Shown here piece after piece: positions 11,401 through 23,000 of a stretch of DNA of 64,000 bases. The DNA lies in the NCBI GenBank assembly GCA_016648135.1, contig JADDOH010000141.1, positions 212,083-276,082 of the forward strand, given 5' to 3'. The notes below the pieces were generated by a model. It did no database searches, had not been told where the DNA came from, and was given only the letters and a program-made list of their open reading frames with translations. The stretch is from Agrypnia vestita (lineage: Eukaryota; Arthropoda; Insecta; Trichoptera; Phryganeidae). Position 1 is the stretch's first letter; every line of letters starts with the position of its first letter. A program made the translations under genes and the position numbers.

Positions 11401-11538
11401 TTCCTGTATTGTGTTGTGTTCAGCTTCAACGCGGTGGTGAGCAAGTCCGGGCACGCCGTGCACCCCGCCGCGCCGGTGGTGAAGTCCATCGTGGCCGCGC
11501 CCCTCGCCCACGCCCCGCTGTACCACGGATACCACTAA
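5450..11538 (+). CDS. Cuticle protein, RR-2 type (gene 1), 5 coding exons, 200 aa
   Basis: Coding exons are 5450-5458, 6977-7112, 10099-10274, 11101-11267 and 11424-11538, all with GT-AG borders; the joined frame is 603 nt. The product has a signal peptide (residues 1-16, cleavage after ASQA), then a low-complexity part (about 17-107) of SHGYAAP and [10 protein letters not shown] repeats. The RR-2 chitin-binding domain (about 108-168) contains [20 protein letters not shown] and ends DDHNGFNAVV; a short His/Ala/Pro tail ends YHGYH. RR-2 proteins are secreted by epidermis, bind chitin and are typical of hard cuticle. The start is chosen because ATG lies 64 nt after the initiator and splices in frame into the signal peptide. 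Unlike its four relatives, it has an extra phase-1 intron (7113-10098) splitting the repeat region. Intron 1 holds M2 and M3 relics; intron 2 holds a SINE, a GC-rich patch, a second SINE and an M1 element. I cannot assign an orthologue name. Confidence 0.88.
5757..5870 (-). mobile_element. M2 element, one arm, in gene 1 intron 1
   Basis: It matches the right arm of the full copy at 32661-32986: CAGCTCATACAGG, ACAAGCCCTGGGC, then GTCTCTATGACACTTCTATA and ATTTATCTTA. Only this arm is present. Confidence 0.55.
6290..6390. repeat. Foldback family M3 relic
   Basis: CTGATGAAGCGGCAATTAGC followed by AGAAACATGTTTATATTTTC and GTGGTGAAAACAAAGTA matches one arm of the M3 palindrome best seen at 14713-14923. 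Confidence 0.5.
6600..6830. repeat. Foldback family M3, diverged copy
   Basis: The left part, ACCACTAATTTATTGGATTA then TCAACATGTTTCTAAGCCAA, is answered by a right part with CCTCATAAAGGGACCATAAG and AATAAATTAGTG. The arms are well diverged, so this is an old copy. It lies 145 bp before exon 2 of gene 1. Confidence 0.5.
6977..7112 (+). CDS. Gene 1 coding exon 2
   Basis: The acceptor is ATTTCAG. The exon encodes the hydrophobic core of the signal peptide ([13 protein letters not shown]) and three SHGYAAP-type repeats. It ends in phase 1 at the donor CTCG|GTTAGC; the split Gly codon is restored by the next exon. Confidence 0.82.
7137..7385 (+). mobile_element. tRNA-like SINE family S2, copy 1
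   Basis: It shares with 55650-55905 the sequence TAGCTGTAACC, a CTAAGCCCTAGTATATATTT block, CGGAGAGGCGGCCGTGGCAA, AAGCCCCATCTCCGGCC, and a tail with GAAATTACG, ACGAAGTTACG and GACAGACAGA. The CGGAGA / TCTCCG pair and the GCCCC arm suggest a tRNA-derived head. Part of the tRNA-like middle is deleted relative to the 55.7-kb copy. Confidence 0.55.
8140..8420. other. Unexplained GC-rich patch in gene 1 intron 2
   Basis: About 280 bases stand out from their AT-rich surroundings, with runs such as GGCGGCCCCTCCCCTCGTCT. The plus-strand frame 8144-8386 is open for 80 codons but shows no domain. It could be the remains of a retrotransposon 5' end or a processed gene. I cannot identify it. Confidence 0.35.
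8610..8800 (+). mobile_element. tRNA-derived SINE family S1, copy B
   Basis: It shows GTAGCTTGTTGGTCTTGTGG then TTAGGACACTCGCCT, AAAGGTCGCGGATTCGAATC (B box) and a shared body (GTGACACGTATTCCGTGTTC, GCATCTCTATT). A poly-A tail follows at about 8782-8790. It is the most complete sense copy. It abuts M1 copy 3. Confidence 0.8.
8800..9035. mobile_element. MITE family M1, copy 3
   Basis: GAATGCAGTCATCGAGGATC and ACTAATTTATAAAGTACTGA on the left are answered by AGTAATCCTCGGTGACTGCA on the right, then TTTTTTGGATATTGCTGCC, TTTGCATTTATACCCC and ACATATGT. It begins where SINE copy B ends, so one probably inserted at the edge of the other. Confidence 0.65.
9040..9330. other. Unassigned sequence of higher GC
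   Basis: The plus-strand frame 8992-9204 runs through here, but its first part is the M1 right terminus. The rest (GCTTCCGCTTGTGCATCGGA and onward) resembles nothing I know. Two TGACGT words lie at about 9219-9232. No function can be given. Confidence 0.3.
10099..10274 (+). CDS. Gene 1 coding exon 3
   Basis: The acceptor is CATTCAG and the donor TAT|GTGAGT. The exon encodes the repeat [10 protein letters not shown] and a linker [10 protein letters not shown]. It begins in phase 1 and ends in phase 0. Confidence 0.85.
10740..10845. repeat. Foldback family M3 relic in gene 1 intron 3
   Basis: GCTGATGAAGGGATAATTGG, then CCAGAAACATATTGATATTT and AATTAGTGGTGTTAGCAAAG, is the same arm seen at 6290-6390. 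Only one arm is clear. Confidence 0.45.
11101..11267 (+). CDS. Gene 1 coding exon 4 (RR-2 domain)
   Basis: The exon is 167 nt, the same length as the RR exons of the other four genes, and ends in phase 2 (AACGG|GTAAGA). It encodes [20 protein letters not shown] and the rest of the chitin-binding domain up to DDHNG. Confidence 0.92.
11424..11538 (+). CDS. Gene 1 coding exon 5
   Basis: The acceptor TGTTCAG completes the split Gly codon. The exon encodes [19 protein letters not shown], then [16 protein letters not shown] and a TAA stop at 11536-11538. A possible polyadenylation signal, ATTAAA, lies at 11637-11642. Confidence 0.9.
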
Positions 11539-14229
11539 GCCTCCACCGCCGACCCTCGCCATCATCCCATATATTTATTGTACTACATCCCCACGCGTGC
11601 TTCGCCCCCGTTTCTGCAGAATCTAAGTCATTCAAAATTAAATAATTTTTCTATTGTTTTCATTTTAGAAAACGCAAGAAAGTTTTTCTTTGTTTTTCTG
11701 ATAGCCATCAATCACGCAAGAGTGGTTCTATCATTTTATGAAACGGAGGCGAAATTAATATTGTATACTCACGATGTGTTTGTGATAACTAACGAATGTG
11801 AGAATGGCGAAATTGTCTCCGACTTATGTCTGCTTATTCAAATTGCAAATGCTTTCAAATTTCCTCCATAAATTATTAGATTCAACGAGTATAATTCTCT
11901 TAAAACAATCTCAAACCTCATCGCACATCCTTTTAATACAAAAAGAGGTCGATTGAATTTAATATTATATACATATATTATTTTATGTATATTTTCTTCT
12001 CAATATTCGATAACTCTTTTATAAAAAATCCTTTCTCATCGATCAAATAATTTGTTGAAAAATATTTGCAATGCTATGTTTTGATGTAAAAAAGAAAAGT
12101 GTCTTTTATATCACAAGCACAGAATGGAAAACTCATGACAAAATCAAAAATAATGAAATAATAAATATACTCATTATTTTGTTATTTTTTTATATTTATT
12201 ACCATAGCCTACATCCACTCAATGCCTGTCTGTTTCCTGTCTATAATCTCCTAAACCGTTTTACCGCTCCAAGTTTTGTAATGTTAGTCTAAGGACCCAG
12301 CGCAAAACAAAAGCATTATTCCAGCTTACCTCGCATACAGTGATGCACTTTACCATATTCCAAAATAACATTTTTACAATGCCAAATATACTAGGTACAG
12401 ACACTAAAAAAAGGTGGATGTGTGTACTTATGTACGTAAAAAGTTATATATAAAAAGTCCTTAGCACACATAAAAAACCACGCATTAAAACAATATTAAA
12501 GCAAAAACTTTGCAAATGTAACATATACATTACCACGACAATAGCGACTTCCTCTGAGGTTTCGCAATTTACGTCGTTGTTATTAAAAATCTGATTCCAA
12601 GAACCGCATAGTAACTACAAACCTTTTCCAACGGACATTTCTAAAATGATGACATTCTATTAAACGCAGCTGAACGCAGTCATAGACGATAACATGAAAT
12701 ACAGAAATCTGTACGTAAAGCCCTTTTTTGGCAGTTTCATTACGCAGCTATAGCTAGACCACATTCAAAAGAATGTGCGCAAAAAATATGTGTGTTGTTA
12801 CGATGCAAAAAATGAACACAGAAGAAGTTTTTCTAGTAAGTAAGTAACTTTTTTTAAACCAAAACATATATATTTATTTGGAATATCATATTCAGGCTTG
12901 TAATACAGGCTTACCAGGCAACTTTCTTCCGCTTTCTTCTTACCGGACAAAGCTAGGGAATGGTCTTTTGATTGTAGTCGACCTATAAAATCCTATTTCA
13001 ATAAATAGTTCTAATTTTCAATTCAACAACAAATCATTCGTCAGCTTTTTAATTGAGCATCTTTATGATTGGTATTCGACTCAAGATGACAATACATTTT
13101 TTATATGACTGGAACATTAAATTCAAGTGAACAAACTTTTGACAGTTACGCAACTGTCATAAAAAATACATGAAATATACACATTTTACTCTCTTTGACG
13201 GCTAAATTCTAGTGCGCATGGATGCGCGCGCATTTCATTGGATACTAAAATTTCACTTTAAAAACTAACTTCATGGTCTCGCATTCCGCTACATGCTGCG
13301 CAAGCGCAGCTTCTGTTACAATAAAAAATTTTCCCCTTAATGCGCCTATCATACATATATTATTACATATAACATTATTTAATTTTAACAGGTTGTATAA
13401 ACATAGTGAACAGGATAAAGTATAAATTTGTAATCTAATAGAATGCAATCACCTACTTGCCTAGTATATAATAAAAGTCTCAATAATTTTTATAAATATT
13501 TTTTGAGACACACGAAATGTAAAGACATAAAATTAGATCCTAATCATCTTTCTCTAGAAGGAATTCAAACGAGATCCAACTGATAGCCTCAGGTGTTTCC
13601 TTATCAATTTTCTAAAGTACTAGACATATGTTAAATGAAATCCACACTTGTTAAGTGGGCCACTAAGCACAGTGTACAAATACCAGAATAAAATTATTGA
13701 AAATTCATAATGACTTTTATTTCAAATTTACAATCGTAAACGATGATTTATATTCAATAGTGAGAGTTTTAACAAACACAAATTTATAAATAAAATCGTA
13801 TTATGAGAAACTTTTGTAATTATTTCAAAAGATTTATTCTCGATAAAATGTCATTGTGAGAATTAAAATTAAAAAAAATCTGGTAACAACATACGTGCCC
13901 ACATATAAAGGATTTGTTTTGTTGAAGAAATTTATAATTTTGAAAACATTAAATACATACATTCCTAAAAACTACTTTCGAACTTTTGATTGAAATTGGA
14001 GAAAATATCTATGTGCTATTTATTTCAAAATATATTGCATAACATGCCGTAAAATTTTGGGTTCTACATTCCTAATTTTTGTGCGAATATTTTTCTGAAG
14101 CTGCCGAACTAAAGTTGACAGACATTATCTTCAAACGCAATATGTAGAATAACTTAAATCATCCATGTAATATACCTATTCAGAACAAATATTTAAATAA
14201 TATTAGAAAAGTAAAAGATAAAAATATCT

Positions 14230-14660
14230 TCTCAGAATGAAATTCTCGTACCAATATTGTTGTTTGGACGTGAAGCTTGGAGCTGGAGTTTATATCGCAA
14301 ATCCATGTATGATAGAATAAAGAATAAAGCTTATCTTATTATAGATAATAGAATTTAAATTGAGTTGCTTAGATGACTTAGGCATGTCGAGCGAATAAAT
14401 AAGGAAAGAATGGTAAGAAAGTTACATGACGCGAGTGTTAACGCCGCCAGAATGAGAGGGCGACCGTAGAAGACGTAGCATGACCAGATAAACCAGATAT
14501 TGGATGATGACATAGTGGTCCTGTTAGGAGCCTCAACAATCGTCGAGCTAGCATGCAAAGATATATTTATGTGGATGAGGTGGGAGAGAGGAAGGAAAGT
14601 GGCACTCTATTATCTCTGCCTACTGCCGGAAACGGTAAGTAATATTTCAGAAAATAGCTA
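14230..14660 (+). mobile_element. Non-LTR retrotransposon relic (RT C-terminal end)
   Basis: Broken plus-strand frames read LLFGREAWSWS, then RHVERINKERMVRKLHDAS and ARMRGRP, then [11 protein letters not shown]. These are typical of the C-terminal end of LINE reverse transcriptases, downstream of the catalytic palm. Stop codons interrupt it (for example between GRP and KT), so it is dead. The same 3' segment occurs in opposite orientation at 17845, 21448 and 33835. Confidence 0.7.
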
Positions 14661-14712
14661 ACTAGATTTCCAAAATACTATGTATATGTGTTTAAAAGAA
14701 AACACCATTAAG

Positions 14713-14923
14713 TTATAATTAATATAAATTAACTTTGTTTAAACCACTTATTTATTGAAAAAAATCAACATGTTTCAAAGCCAATGGCTTCTTCATCAGG
14801 AAAACAAAAATAAAAATAATAAATATTTTTGTTTTCCTGATGAAGAAGCCATTGGCTTTGAAACATGTTGATTTTTTTCAATAAATAAGTGGTTTAAACA
14901 AAGTTAATTTATATTAATTATAA
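14713..14923. repeat. Exact 99-bp inverted repeat (foldback family M3)
   Basis: The arms 14713-14811 and 14825-14923 appear identical when one is reverse-complemented, with a 13-nt loop. The arm contains ACTTTGTTTAAACCACTTAT, AACATGTTTCAAAGCCAATG and CTTCTTCATCAGG. A direct repeat, ACCATTAAGTTA, occurs at 14704-14715 and again at 14965-14976 and may be a target-site duplication. No protein is encoded. Confidence 0.85.
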
Positions 14924-17509
14924 TTATGTTACCACAAAATAAATTTGCTACATTTGAAGAAGAAACCATTAAGTTACTTTAAAAAACTTTCAGACGTAGG
15001 ACTCAGGGATTGGAGAACAGGCCAATTACCCAAAATGGGATACTACTAAGAATGTTATGAATGGATAGATAGATAGATAGATGAATAGTTACGATGCGAT
15101 GGTTCAAATAATTATTTTAAAATGAGTAATGTTATATCATATACATATACATAAAACACGAATAGATTTTGAATACGTAATACGCAACCTACGCGTAATA
15201 GACTTTATAATATGCTAAATATAGAAGGCAGCGGAGATAAAAAGAGATTATCTTGACTGATTGTAAGATTACAAAGTAAGCTTGTAATCTTATACATCTT
15301 GCATAGGATACATCACATTGCATCCTGGATGATAACCTTCGATAGAAGATGGCACCTTGAAGAAAGTGGATCAAAAAATTTAATACTTTTATTGTAAACA
15401 ATAAAACCTTCATCTATTTACGAACAAATTCTACCACCATTGCTTTAGTTTATAATGATTTTTATATATCAATGAGTTGATGAACAGTGTCCATAGTTTT
15501 TTAATTTTCCAAGGCACTTACTTTTAAAAGACTTTTTTGAGTATGTAATTTTAATTTGTAAACTGTTATTTTATTTATTAAATACGTTCTAATTTTTCAA
15601 TTTGTAAATAGTTTGTAAAAAAATATTGAGTACAAGAAACGAACAATTCGACATTTAAATTGAGTTTGACTGAGAAATTAAGGCAGAGTGAATTTGAAAA
15701 ACTACAGAACTTTGGAAATAAATTATGAACAAAACAATTAAATATTTTATAATTTTAAATTCTATTTTCAAAAAATTATCTTTTAAATTTAATAAAAAAG
15801 GTTACAAACAATATATGATACGAAATAGAATGTGTGGAAGAGATATTAGACAAAATATAATCCCAATCAACTCCCAATTAAAATATTCTAACCTTCATGA
15901 TTTTATATACATATATTAACTAAGGTTATGTAAATTTTGTTATTTATTATTTTTATGTTATAATTTTTATTTTGCATATTTTAATACTCTATATATCTGT
16001 CTATCCAAAATCATTCACTTTAGTTCCGTTGAAATTTTTAAAATTTTCTCTAAATATTTTGAAAACATATTTAACGGTAAAAAAATATTTAAAAAAAACT
16101 TATTATTTGTAAAAATATTATATTTTATTTGATTTAATCAATGAAATATATTAAAATTCAGATTGCATTTAAGCCTTGTCAATTTAAAATAATTGTACTA
16201 ATTTATCAACCAATTAACTTTTTCAGTTCTTAGTAGGTAATCGTAAGTGGTCACATTAAAAGATTACAGGCACGCCATCTATCCGCTACATATTACACTT
16301 AAATGAAAATGTTTTTCCTATAAGCGCTTAACTTTATAAGTAACTGCTGTCCCATTCATGTTCGAAAGACTATCAAAGTGCTTTCGGAGTTCAAAACAAG
16401 ATCACGATTAGAAAAGTCGCGTGGAACTACATTTTTAAGAAAGACATGATGTATGTACGTAGACTCAAGATATAGGTAAGATGAAATAATTACGATTGAA
16501 TGATCATAAAATATTTTTTCCCAGGCTGCACGGAGATTTCAACATCCGTGTTTTTTAACACAGCATCCAATTACATTCAATAGGTATTATTACTTGCGTG
16601 TATTATAAATAAAATTTGTATAAAAATATTGGTTTAACACCCATTTTGCACTGGGAAATTCAATTATGTTTAATTCGGCATTTTGTAATGATTATTTTAA
16701 TATGATTACGCCCACCATATTTCAAATAGACACACACGTGTGTCAATTTAAAAATATCTCGATTTATAATAAAATGTATTTATAACGTTGATAGGAGACA
16801 ATCTTAAGAATAAAATTGCTGCTTATCATGAGTCATGGCCAAATTCAAAAATCGATTTTTATTCATTCGAGTGATTAAAATGTTAAACAAAATACTGTTC
16901 AATACAATAATAAACAATTTTTTATTATTTATGATAAACGTATATGTATTTACTCATTCATTCGACCAAATTTATTCACGGTAAGCTTTGAAATATTCTG
17001 AGCGTAGTTCCACCCTTAAATTAAAAATAAAATACTTTGGAATTTGCGTTATTTATGATAAGCATGTATAACTAGTTTGTTGCACTATCGCATTGCAGTC
17101 CAGTAACATCACTCAGTTTATATAATACTTAACACATGATATAATTATATAATTAATACATTAATCGATTTTATATAATTTTAATACTTTTTGCTCAATT
17201 TTATTCGGAAATTAGTATATTTAATTTGTTTCTTTATTGAATAACAACCTTTTAAAATGTCATATTATAAATGGATTTAGCGTTGAAGTGATTTTTCATT
17301 ATGATCATTAAATTGGGTAAAAACCAAAAACTACGTTACCTCTACCTGAATTAAATTATAATGTTACTATTCAAGTTTCGAGAGAAATTTCATTTACCCC
17401 CTGTATTATTATAATTAATATATATTTAATATTATATTCAATTATATTTAACAATACATGGGGTAATGCTGGCTTTCACCGGTCTTGTTATCACCGGTGA
17501 ATAGGATAA

Positions 17510-17840
17510 ACCGCAGTCGAAAGAGTTTTCTAAGGGTTTAAGATGCGATAGTTGATTTCGTATTATTTGCGGATAACATGTCAAGGCTAAAATCTACACA
17601 CGAAGACGAACAAAAGTAGATTTATTCTATTTGTGAGCAGTGTACTCGATTAGGGATGAATTTTCTTATTGGACAGTGGTAATGGCTTTTGGAAGTGAAG
17701 AGGACTAGATCAGTAATACAGAGGTGTTACTAAATCAAATTGAAATACCTGAGAGGTTGAAATACTTCGAAAAAGAATGTGTCTCGCGTCGAGAGACAAA
17801 AGATGAAAATTTGTAGCTGCAAAAATGTTTTAAAGTGAAC
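17510..17840 (+). mobile_element. Reverse transcriptase relic
   Basis: The plus strand reads FVLFADNMSRLKSTHEDEQK, a degenerate LINE reverse-transcriptase catalytic motif (F-A-D-D with the second Asp changed to Asn). This is followed by VVMAFGSEED and, about 50 residues on, ERLKYFEKE (compare the usual FKYLG). Stops interrupt it. It is a decayed fragment of the palm region. Confidence 0.65.
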
Positions 17841-17844
17841 TAAC

Positions 17845-18060
17845 TAACTAACTTACCATCACGCCGTTCCGCCGTGGGGGTAGGCAGAGAGGATAGAGCG
17901 CCATACTCTTCTGTCCTGACACACAACTTTCGCTTCGTCTACATTCATACATCTTCACACGCAAGCTCGACGGTTGTTCAGGCTTCTAACATGACCATCT
18001 TCCAGTATCTGGTAAATCTGGTCATGCCATGTCTTCCGTGGTCGCCCTCTCTAAGTGCGA
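17845..18060 (-). mobile_element. Non-LTR retrotransposon 3'-end relic, antisense
   Basis: ACTTACCATCACGCCGTTCC then GTGGGGGTAGGCAGAGAGGA, and GACCATCTTCCAGTATCTGG. This matches the 3' coding end seen at 21448-21780 and, reversed, at 14360-14660. On the minus strand it encodes degenerate HDQI..ILEDG. It sits tail to tail with the plus-strand relic just before it. Confidence 0.65.
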
Positions 18061-20001
18061 TAATAAAAAAAATCCTTTCAAGTTCAAAAAGACTGTTTAT
18101 AAATATGTGTAGGTATAGGCCCAGTTTAATATATGGTTACCGAATTGGTGACCAAGAATCTAGGTAGCTGAAATGAAAAATTAAAGAGAGGAGCTGGAGT
18201 GATATAAATGAGCCGAGCGATAAATAGTGAGGTGAGGAAGACATTAGGCATTAAGCCTTTAATTCTTCTCAAGAAAAATCTGTATTATGTAATTACTGTA
18301 TTATCTTAAACTTGTCTTGATAATGCTAACATAATCAGATAAATGATTACCATGATGTAAATTTTTTGTAATGAAAAGAAGAAGAACTTTAAATCATCCA
18401 CTATGCTTATTCTATAATAATATTCTATAGTTGATATGTTGAAAACAACCTCGACGTATCCAAGTGCAATGTTGGCACATAAGTTGTTCAACATATATTT
18501 AAGCTCAGCCCAAAATAAAAAGGCAACTACACTCGTGTTGAAGTAAATCAATTTAATCAATCGATTTAAGAATTGCGTACACCTTAATATTATGTAACTG
18601 ATCTTAATTTAAAGTTGATCCGTTGATATTGTCAACTTTTATGAATGTACCAGTATAAAGCTTGTCATATGCATAGTTCAATGAATATATGTAACAATTT
18701 CTTTCTTAATAGCTTTCATAATAGTCTTTTGTACTATTCTTTACGCACTCTTTTTTTGGTTAATGAATATTCCTTCAATGTTAATGCCCTAAGGGCGTAT
18801 GAATAAATAAATAAATCATTGACTTTAGAAAAACGGATGATTTAAATGCAATTTAATATACCGTAATATACAACATAATATACAAGACCTTGGCATGTTT
18901 AACCGTTGTGCTTATTGGGTTCTAATTCCTCTTAATTTTCCTTATACTGTCTAAAAATGCTTCTCAAAATTCAGACAAGTTATAATTTACTTCGAACTAG
19001 AAGACTTCTATTGTGTAATGTACTTAAAATACTTCAAATATATGAAAATTAATAAACATTTTAAAGTGGAAGTTAAACTCATTTTTCAATACTTTATTTT
19101 TGATTTGAACACAAAAATCTGATTTAGTGCAATGCACATATAACCCCACCTTAGAATATTTTGAAAAGCGGACTCCCGTTTTTATTTATAAATTTGTAAA
19201 AAAAATAATACGATATTCTATTGATTTATATATAAATTTCATCCCTTATATGCTACAAACTTCGCAATAGCATGCATAATGTTGGATTAGATTTTATGTG
19301 TAACATCAAATGGGACGATAAATTTAACTTCAAACGTAACGTATGCGCGTAACAGATTTATTACAGGATGCCGGCTATTAAACATATTCTGTCATTTGGT
19401 GTAAAGCAATTTACTCGAAATTTGTAATTTTTGCAACATTTTTCTATTTCATAATCAGTGTAATTGAAATATTGTAGAGAATCTTTATTTTTTACTCATT
19501 TTAACTCGTGTTGCAGATTTGAAATAAATAATTGTCAGAAATACAAAATACAATAGCGTTGCTAAATTAATTTTATATGTAAGTATAACTGGAGAACATA
19601 TTGAAATATGGATAGATAAGAAATTAACTAAGAAATCTTATCTTTTCAATCTGTTTTTTATCTCGAGGTATGAAGTGATAAATCTAATATTAACAAAGGA
19701 TTTATTTCATTTTTTAACAGAGCCTCAGCTGTATGCAAAGCCTACAACTGAACTCATTTATGGGTTAATCGATTTCCGATCACTTCGGACTTCTATTTTG
19801 ATAGCAGGTGCCTGAGGTATCCACGTGGAGCGCGTAATGTGTCGGTGTCGCAAACCTTGATTTGGGTCAGTTTTGAATATGAGCCGGCTTTTATCTCAAC
19901 TGCAGCAACAAAAGACATGTTCCGTTTTGCAACATTTTGATTTTGACAGACGCCAGCCAGTTTGGCCAAAGGTAACTGGTACACCCGTCCAGCCAGCCTG
20001 G

Positions 20002-20036
20002 TATAAAGTCTTGCCCAGTCTTCGAATTGTCACAGT
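20002..20036 (+). promoter_or_regulatory. TATA box and start region of cuticle gene 2
   Basis: TATAAAG at 20002-20008 lies 30 bp upstream of a candidate initiator TCACAGT (20030-20036). The ATG at 20074 follows about 40 nt later. The promoter-proximal 250 bp is less AT-rich than the surroundings and includes TTTGGCCAAAGG at 19960-19971, a palindromic GGCC motif. A GGCCGG lies at a similar place upstream of genes 3 and 4. Confidence 0.7.
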
Positions 20037-20073
20037 TCTATAACAGCAGCTATAGAGATCAGCGGCTTACATA

Positions 20074-20085
20074 ATGATTTCAAAG
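20074..20085 (+). CDS. Gene 2 coding exon 1
   Basis: It encodes M-I-S-K; the donor is AAG|GTAGGT, phase 0. Confidence 0.82.
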
Positions 20086-23000
20086 GTAGGTAATTAATTC
20101 ACGAACGATCTGGTCACGCCCACACTGGGGCACGCGACTCTCACCCGCACGAAACTCTCGCCTTAGTATTGCATTCCAGTGCATTTAACTAACATCATAA
20201 CTTCTTCAAGTCCGCTACCGATTATACAATTTCACGTAAAGGTTGGTACATATTCGCAAACAGTCACACCATATACTCGAACTCTAAGTAATTAACAATA
20301 AATTTAAGTTGTAATGTGCTTCCAGGGTGTACATTCTGTGCATCTGTTTCATTTATATACTCTGCAATATTGCACTGTTAAGAATGTGTTAATTTATTAT
20401 TTACATACGCAAATATTTTATATCATTAACATTATTTCCTTATTCTCAAAAGTATAGTAAAATCTTGTTTAACCTCCATTAGAAAACTCTAAACACAACA
20501 TAAAGCAGTACGTAGTTCTAAAAAAACTCTCTTAATTAATTACTTTTTTAAACTTCATCAATAATAGCAAAATAATTTTGTGGTAACATTATTTATATTA
20601 ATAAAAATAAAACTCCTTGTACCTATAAAACCACAATTGTTTAAATTATCAACATGTTGGGGGCCAATAATCCTTTCGATATCACACAATGTATACTTTT
20701 TTAAACGCTAACGTTGATCATAAAAAATTGATTGTACATTAATATACATGTAAACATTTTTTTCTAGATCATCACCGTAAGCGCCATCCTGGCTCTGGCT
20801 CACGCTGGCCTTCTCCCGTCGCACGGCCACGCTGTCTCCTCGCAGAGCTTCATCAGCCACAGCCACTCGGCTCCCGCCCCCGCGTACAGGGCGTACGCCG
20901 CCCGTCTGGCCTATGCCGCCCCGGCGCTGAAGGCCTACGCCGCCCCCGCCTATTCATCCGCTCACGCTGTATCCTCGCAGAGTTTCGTGAGCCACGCCGC
21001 TCCCGCGATCAAAGCCTACTCGGCTCCGCTGGCGTACGCCGCCCCAGTCTTGAAGGCCTACGCTGCCCCGGCTCATTCGTCCGCCCACGCCGTGTCTTCG
21101 CAGAGTTTCGTGAGCCACGCCGCTCCCGCGATCAAGGCCTACTCCGCCCCCGTGGCGTACGCCGCCCCCGCCCTCAAGGTTTACTCGGCTCCGGCCCACT
21201 CCTCGGCCCACGCCGTGTCGTCTCAGAGCTTTTTGAGCCACGCCGCTCCCGCTCACGCCTATAAGGCCATCTCTGCCCCCTTGGCCTACGCCGCGCCAGC
21301 CTACAAATCTTACTCCGCTCCTCTCGCTTATGCTGCGCCCGCTATCAAGGCATACGCCCCAGAACCATATGTAAGTGTTATAGTTTATTTAATAAATATA
21401 TAAAAATATTTAATTTATATTAATGTATTAATTTATATAGGAGATTTTACTTACTTACCATTACGCCGTTTCTCCGTGGGGGTAGGCAGAGAGGATTGAG
21501 CGCTACACTCTTCTGTCCTGACATACAACTCTCGCCGCATCCACATTCATTCATCTTCTCATGCTACCTCGCCGGTTATTGATCCTTCCAACGGGACCAT
21601 CTTCCAGTATCTGGTTAATCTGATCATGTCACGTCTTCCGCGGTCACTCCCTCTGTCTGGCGCCATCAACACTAGCATTATATATCTTTCTTACCATTAT
21701 ATCCTCATTCATTCGCTCAACATGCCCAAACCATCTGAGCGGCCCTTTTTTAATAGTATTTATTATGCTAAGATCAGCTTTACATTCATTTCTTATATCT
21801 AATATCTATAGAGATTTTACTGTTCTAGACTTTCATTTAATTTTATTATTTTATTTATATATTATATCGTATTATTATGTCATCTTATTTTGGATTTGTT
21901 AAATTTTGATTTTGTTTCTGAGATTGATGTAATTTCATTCAATTTAATTTCACTATTTTTATTTTACTTTTCGGTTACATTCTTATGCCATGTTTAATTT
22001 TATTTTGTAAAATGCACTTCTTAATAAATTTTGATTTCTCCTCTCCTCTGTACCCAAGACAAAGTGACGTGATTTTGTGTGGACGCTCTGTCGCGCCACA
22101 CACACGTCTAAGCATTGTCTGCAGCGTGGCGAGGTTAACCGCTATAGTATTAAAATAATGCCGATCTGCATGGTGAAAATGTATGGCCGATACGGAGTTA
22201 TTGCTCACAAAACAGGTCTGTGGTGGGTCCCACTTCACTGCTTTAATATATGTTTTACACGAGTGCTCTTTAAAGGGGCCATTCAAGTATTACGTAAGCA
22301 GCAAAAGGGGGGTGGGGGTCATAGCTTTGCTTATTTTTGATGACATGGGGGACGGGGAGGTCTGGATGGTGATTACGTCAGCAATATTTATTTACCTTTT
22401 CTGATTTTTCAACAAAATTTTGAACACGTATGAAACCTTCCTTGTCTGTACTCGAAAGCAAAAAGCATGTTCAGGGATTCCCCAAAATATTTTATGCTTA
22501 CTAACTCTCACGCGATGTTTTATGGTTAAGTTAGAAAGAACTGATGTAGGTAAATTACTACACGCGCAATTCTTATTTATCTATTTTTCATATTTTTTTT
22601 GTAAAATTAAGTAGATACTGACGTATATATAACACATACTATGGAAACCCTAATTGTATACAAAATATAAATACCAAATATAAAATATATACCAATGATT
22701 ACGTAAGCATAGAAGGGGGGAGTAAGAGCTTTGCTTACTTTCGCAGACAAGGGGGGGGGGGGGTTAAAAATTACTAAAATTCTGCTTACGAAATACTTGA
22801 ATGGCCCCAAAAAGGCAAATATAAAAATAATAATTTAAACATAAATATACACTTGTACAAACCATTAGTCCCATGTGAAAAATCGTTGATTAGCTGAAAA
22901 GGAATATTATTATTTCAGGCGCACCCCGCTTACAAGTTCGAGTACAGCGTGTCCGACCACCACACCGGCGACCAGAAGAGCCAGTCGGAATCCAGGGACG

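Larger units (their letters stand above)
11643..20001. other. Intergenic region between genes 1 and 2
   Basis: Apart from the repeats and retrotransposon relics listed separately (14230-14660, 14713-14976, 17510-17840, 17845-18060), this is AT-rich DNA with no supported gene. The frame 11578-11871 (97 codons) is mostly 3' flank of gene 1 and lacks any domain. From about 19740 the composition shifts toward the gene 2 promoter. Confidence 0.5.

Noticed and set aside
11578..11871. 97-codon plus-strand frame after gene 1
   Set aside because: It begins in the probable 3' UTR of gene 1 and has no domain or promoter.
16732..16743. Palindrome ACACACGTGTGT containing an E-box CACGTG
   Set aside because: Twelve bases only and far from any promoter; expected by chance at this scale.
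20954..21256. Minus-strand frame of 100 codons with repeated GVGR motifs
   Set aside because: It is the complement of the Ala/Pro/Tyr repeats of gene 2; the repeat is inherited from the sense strand.
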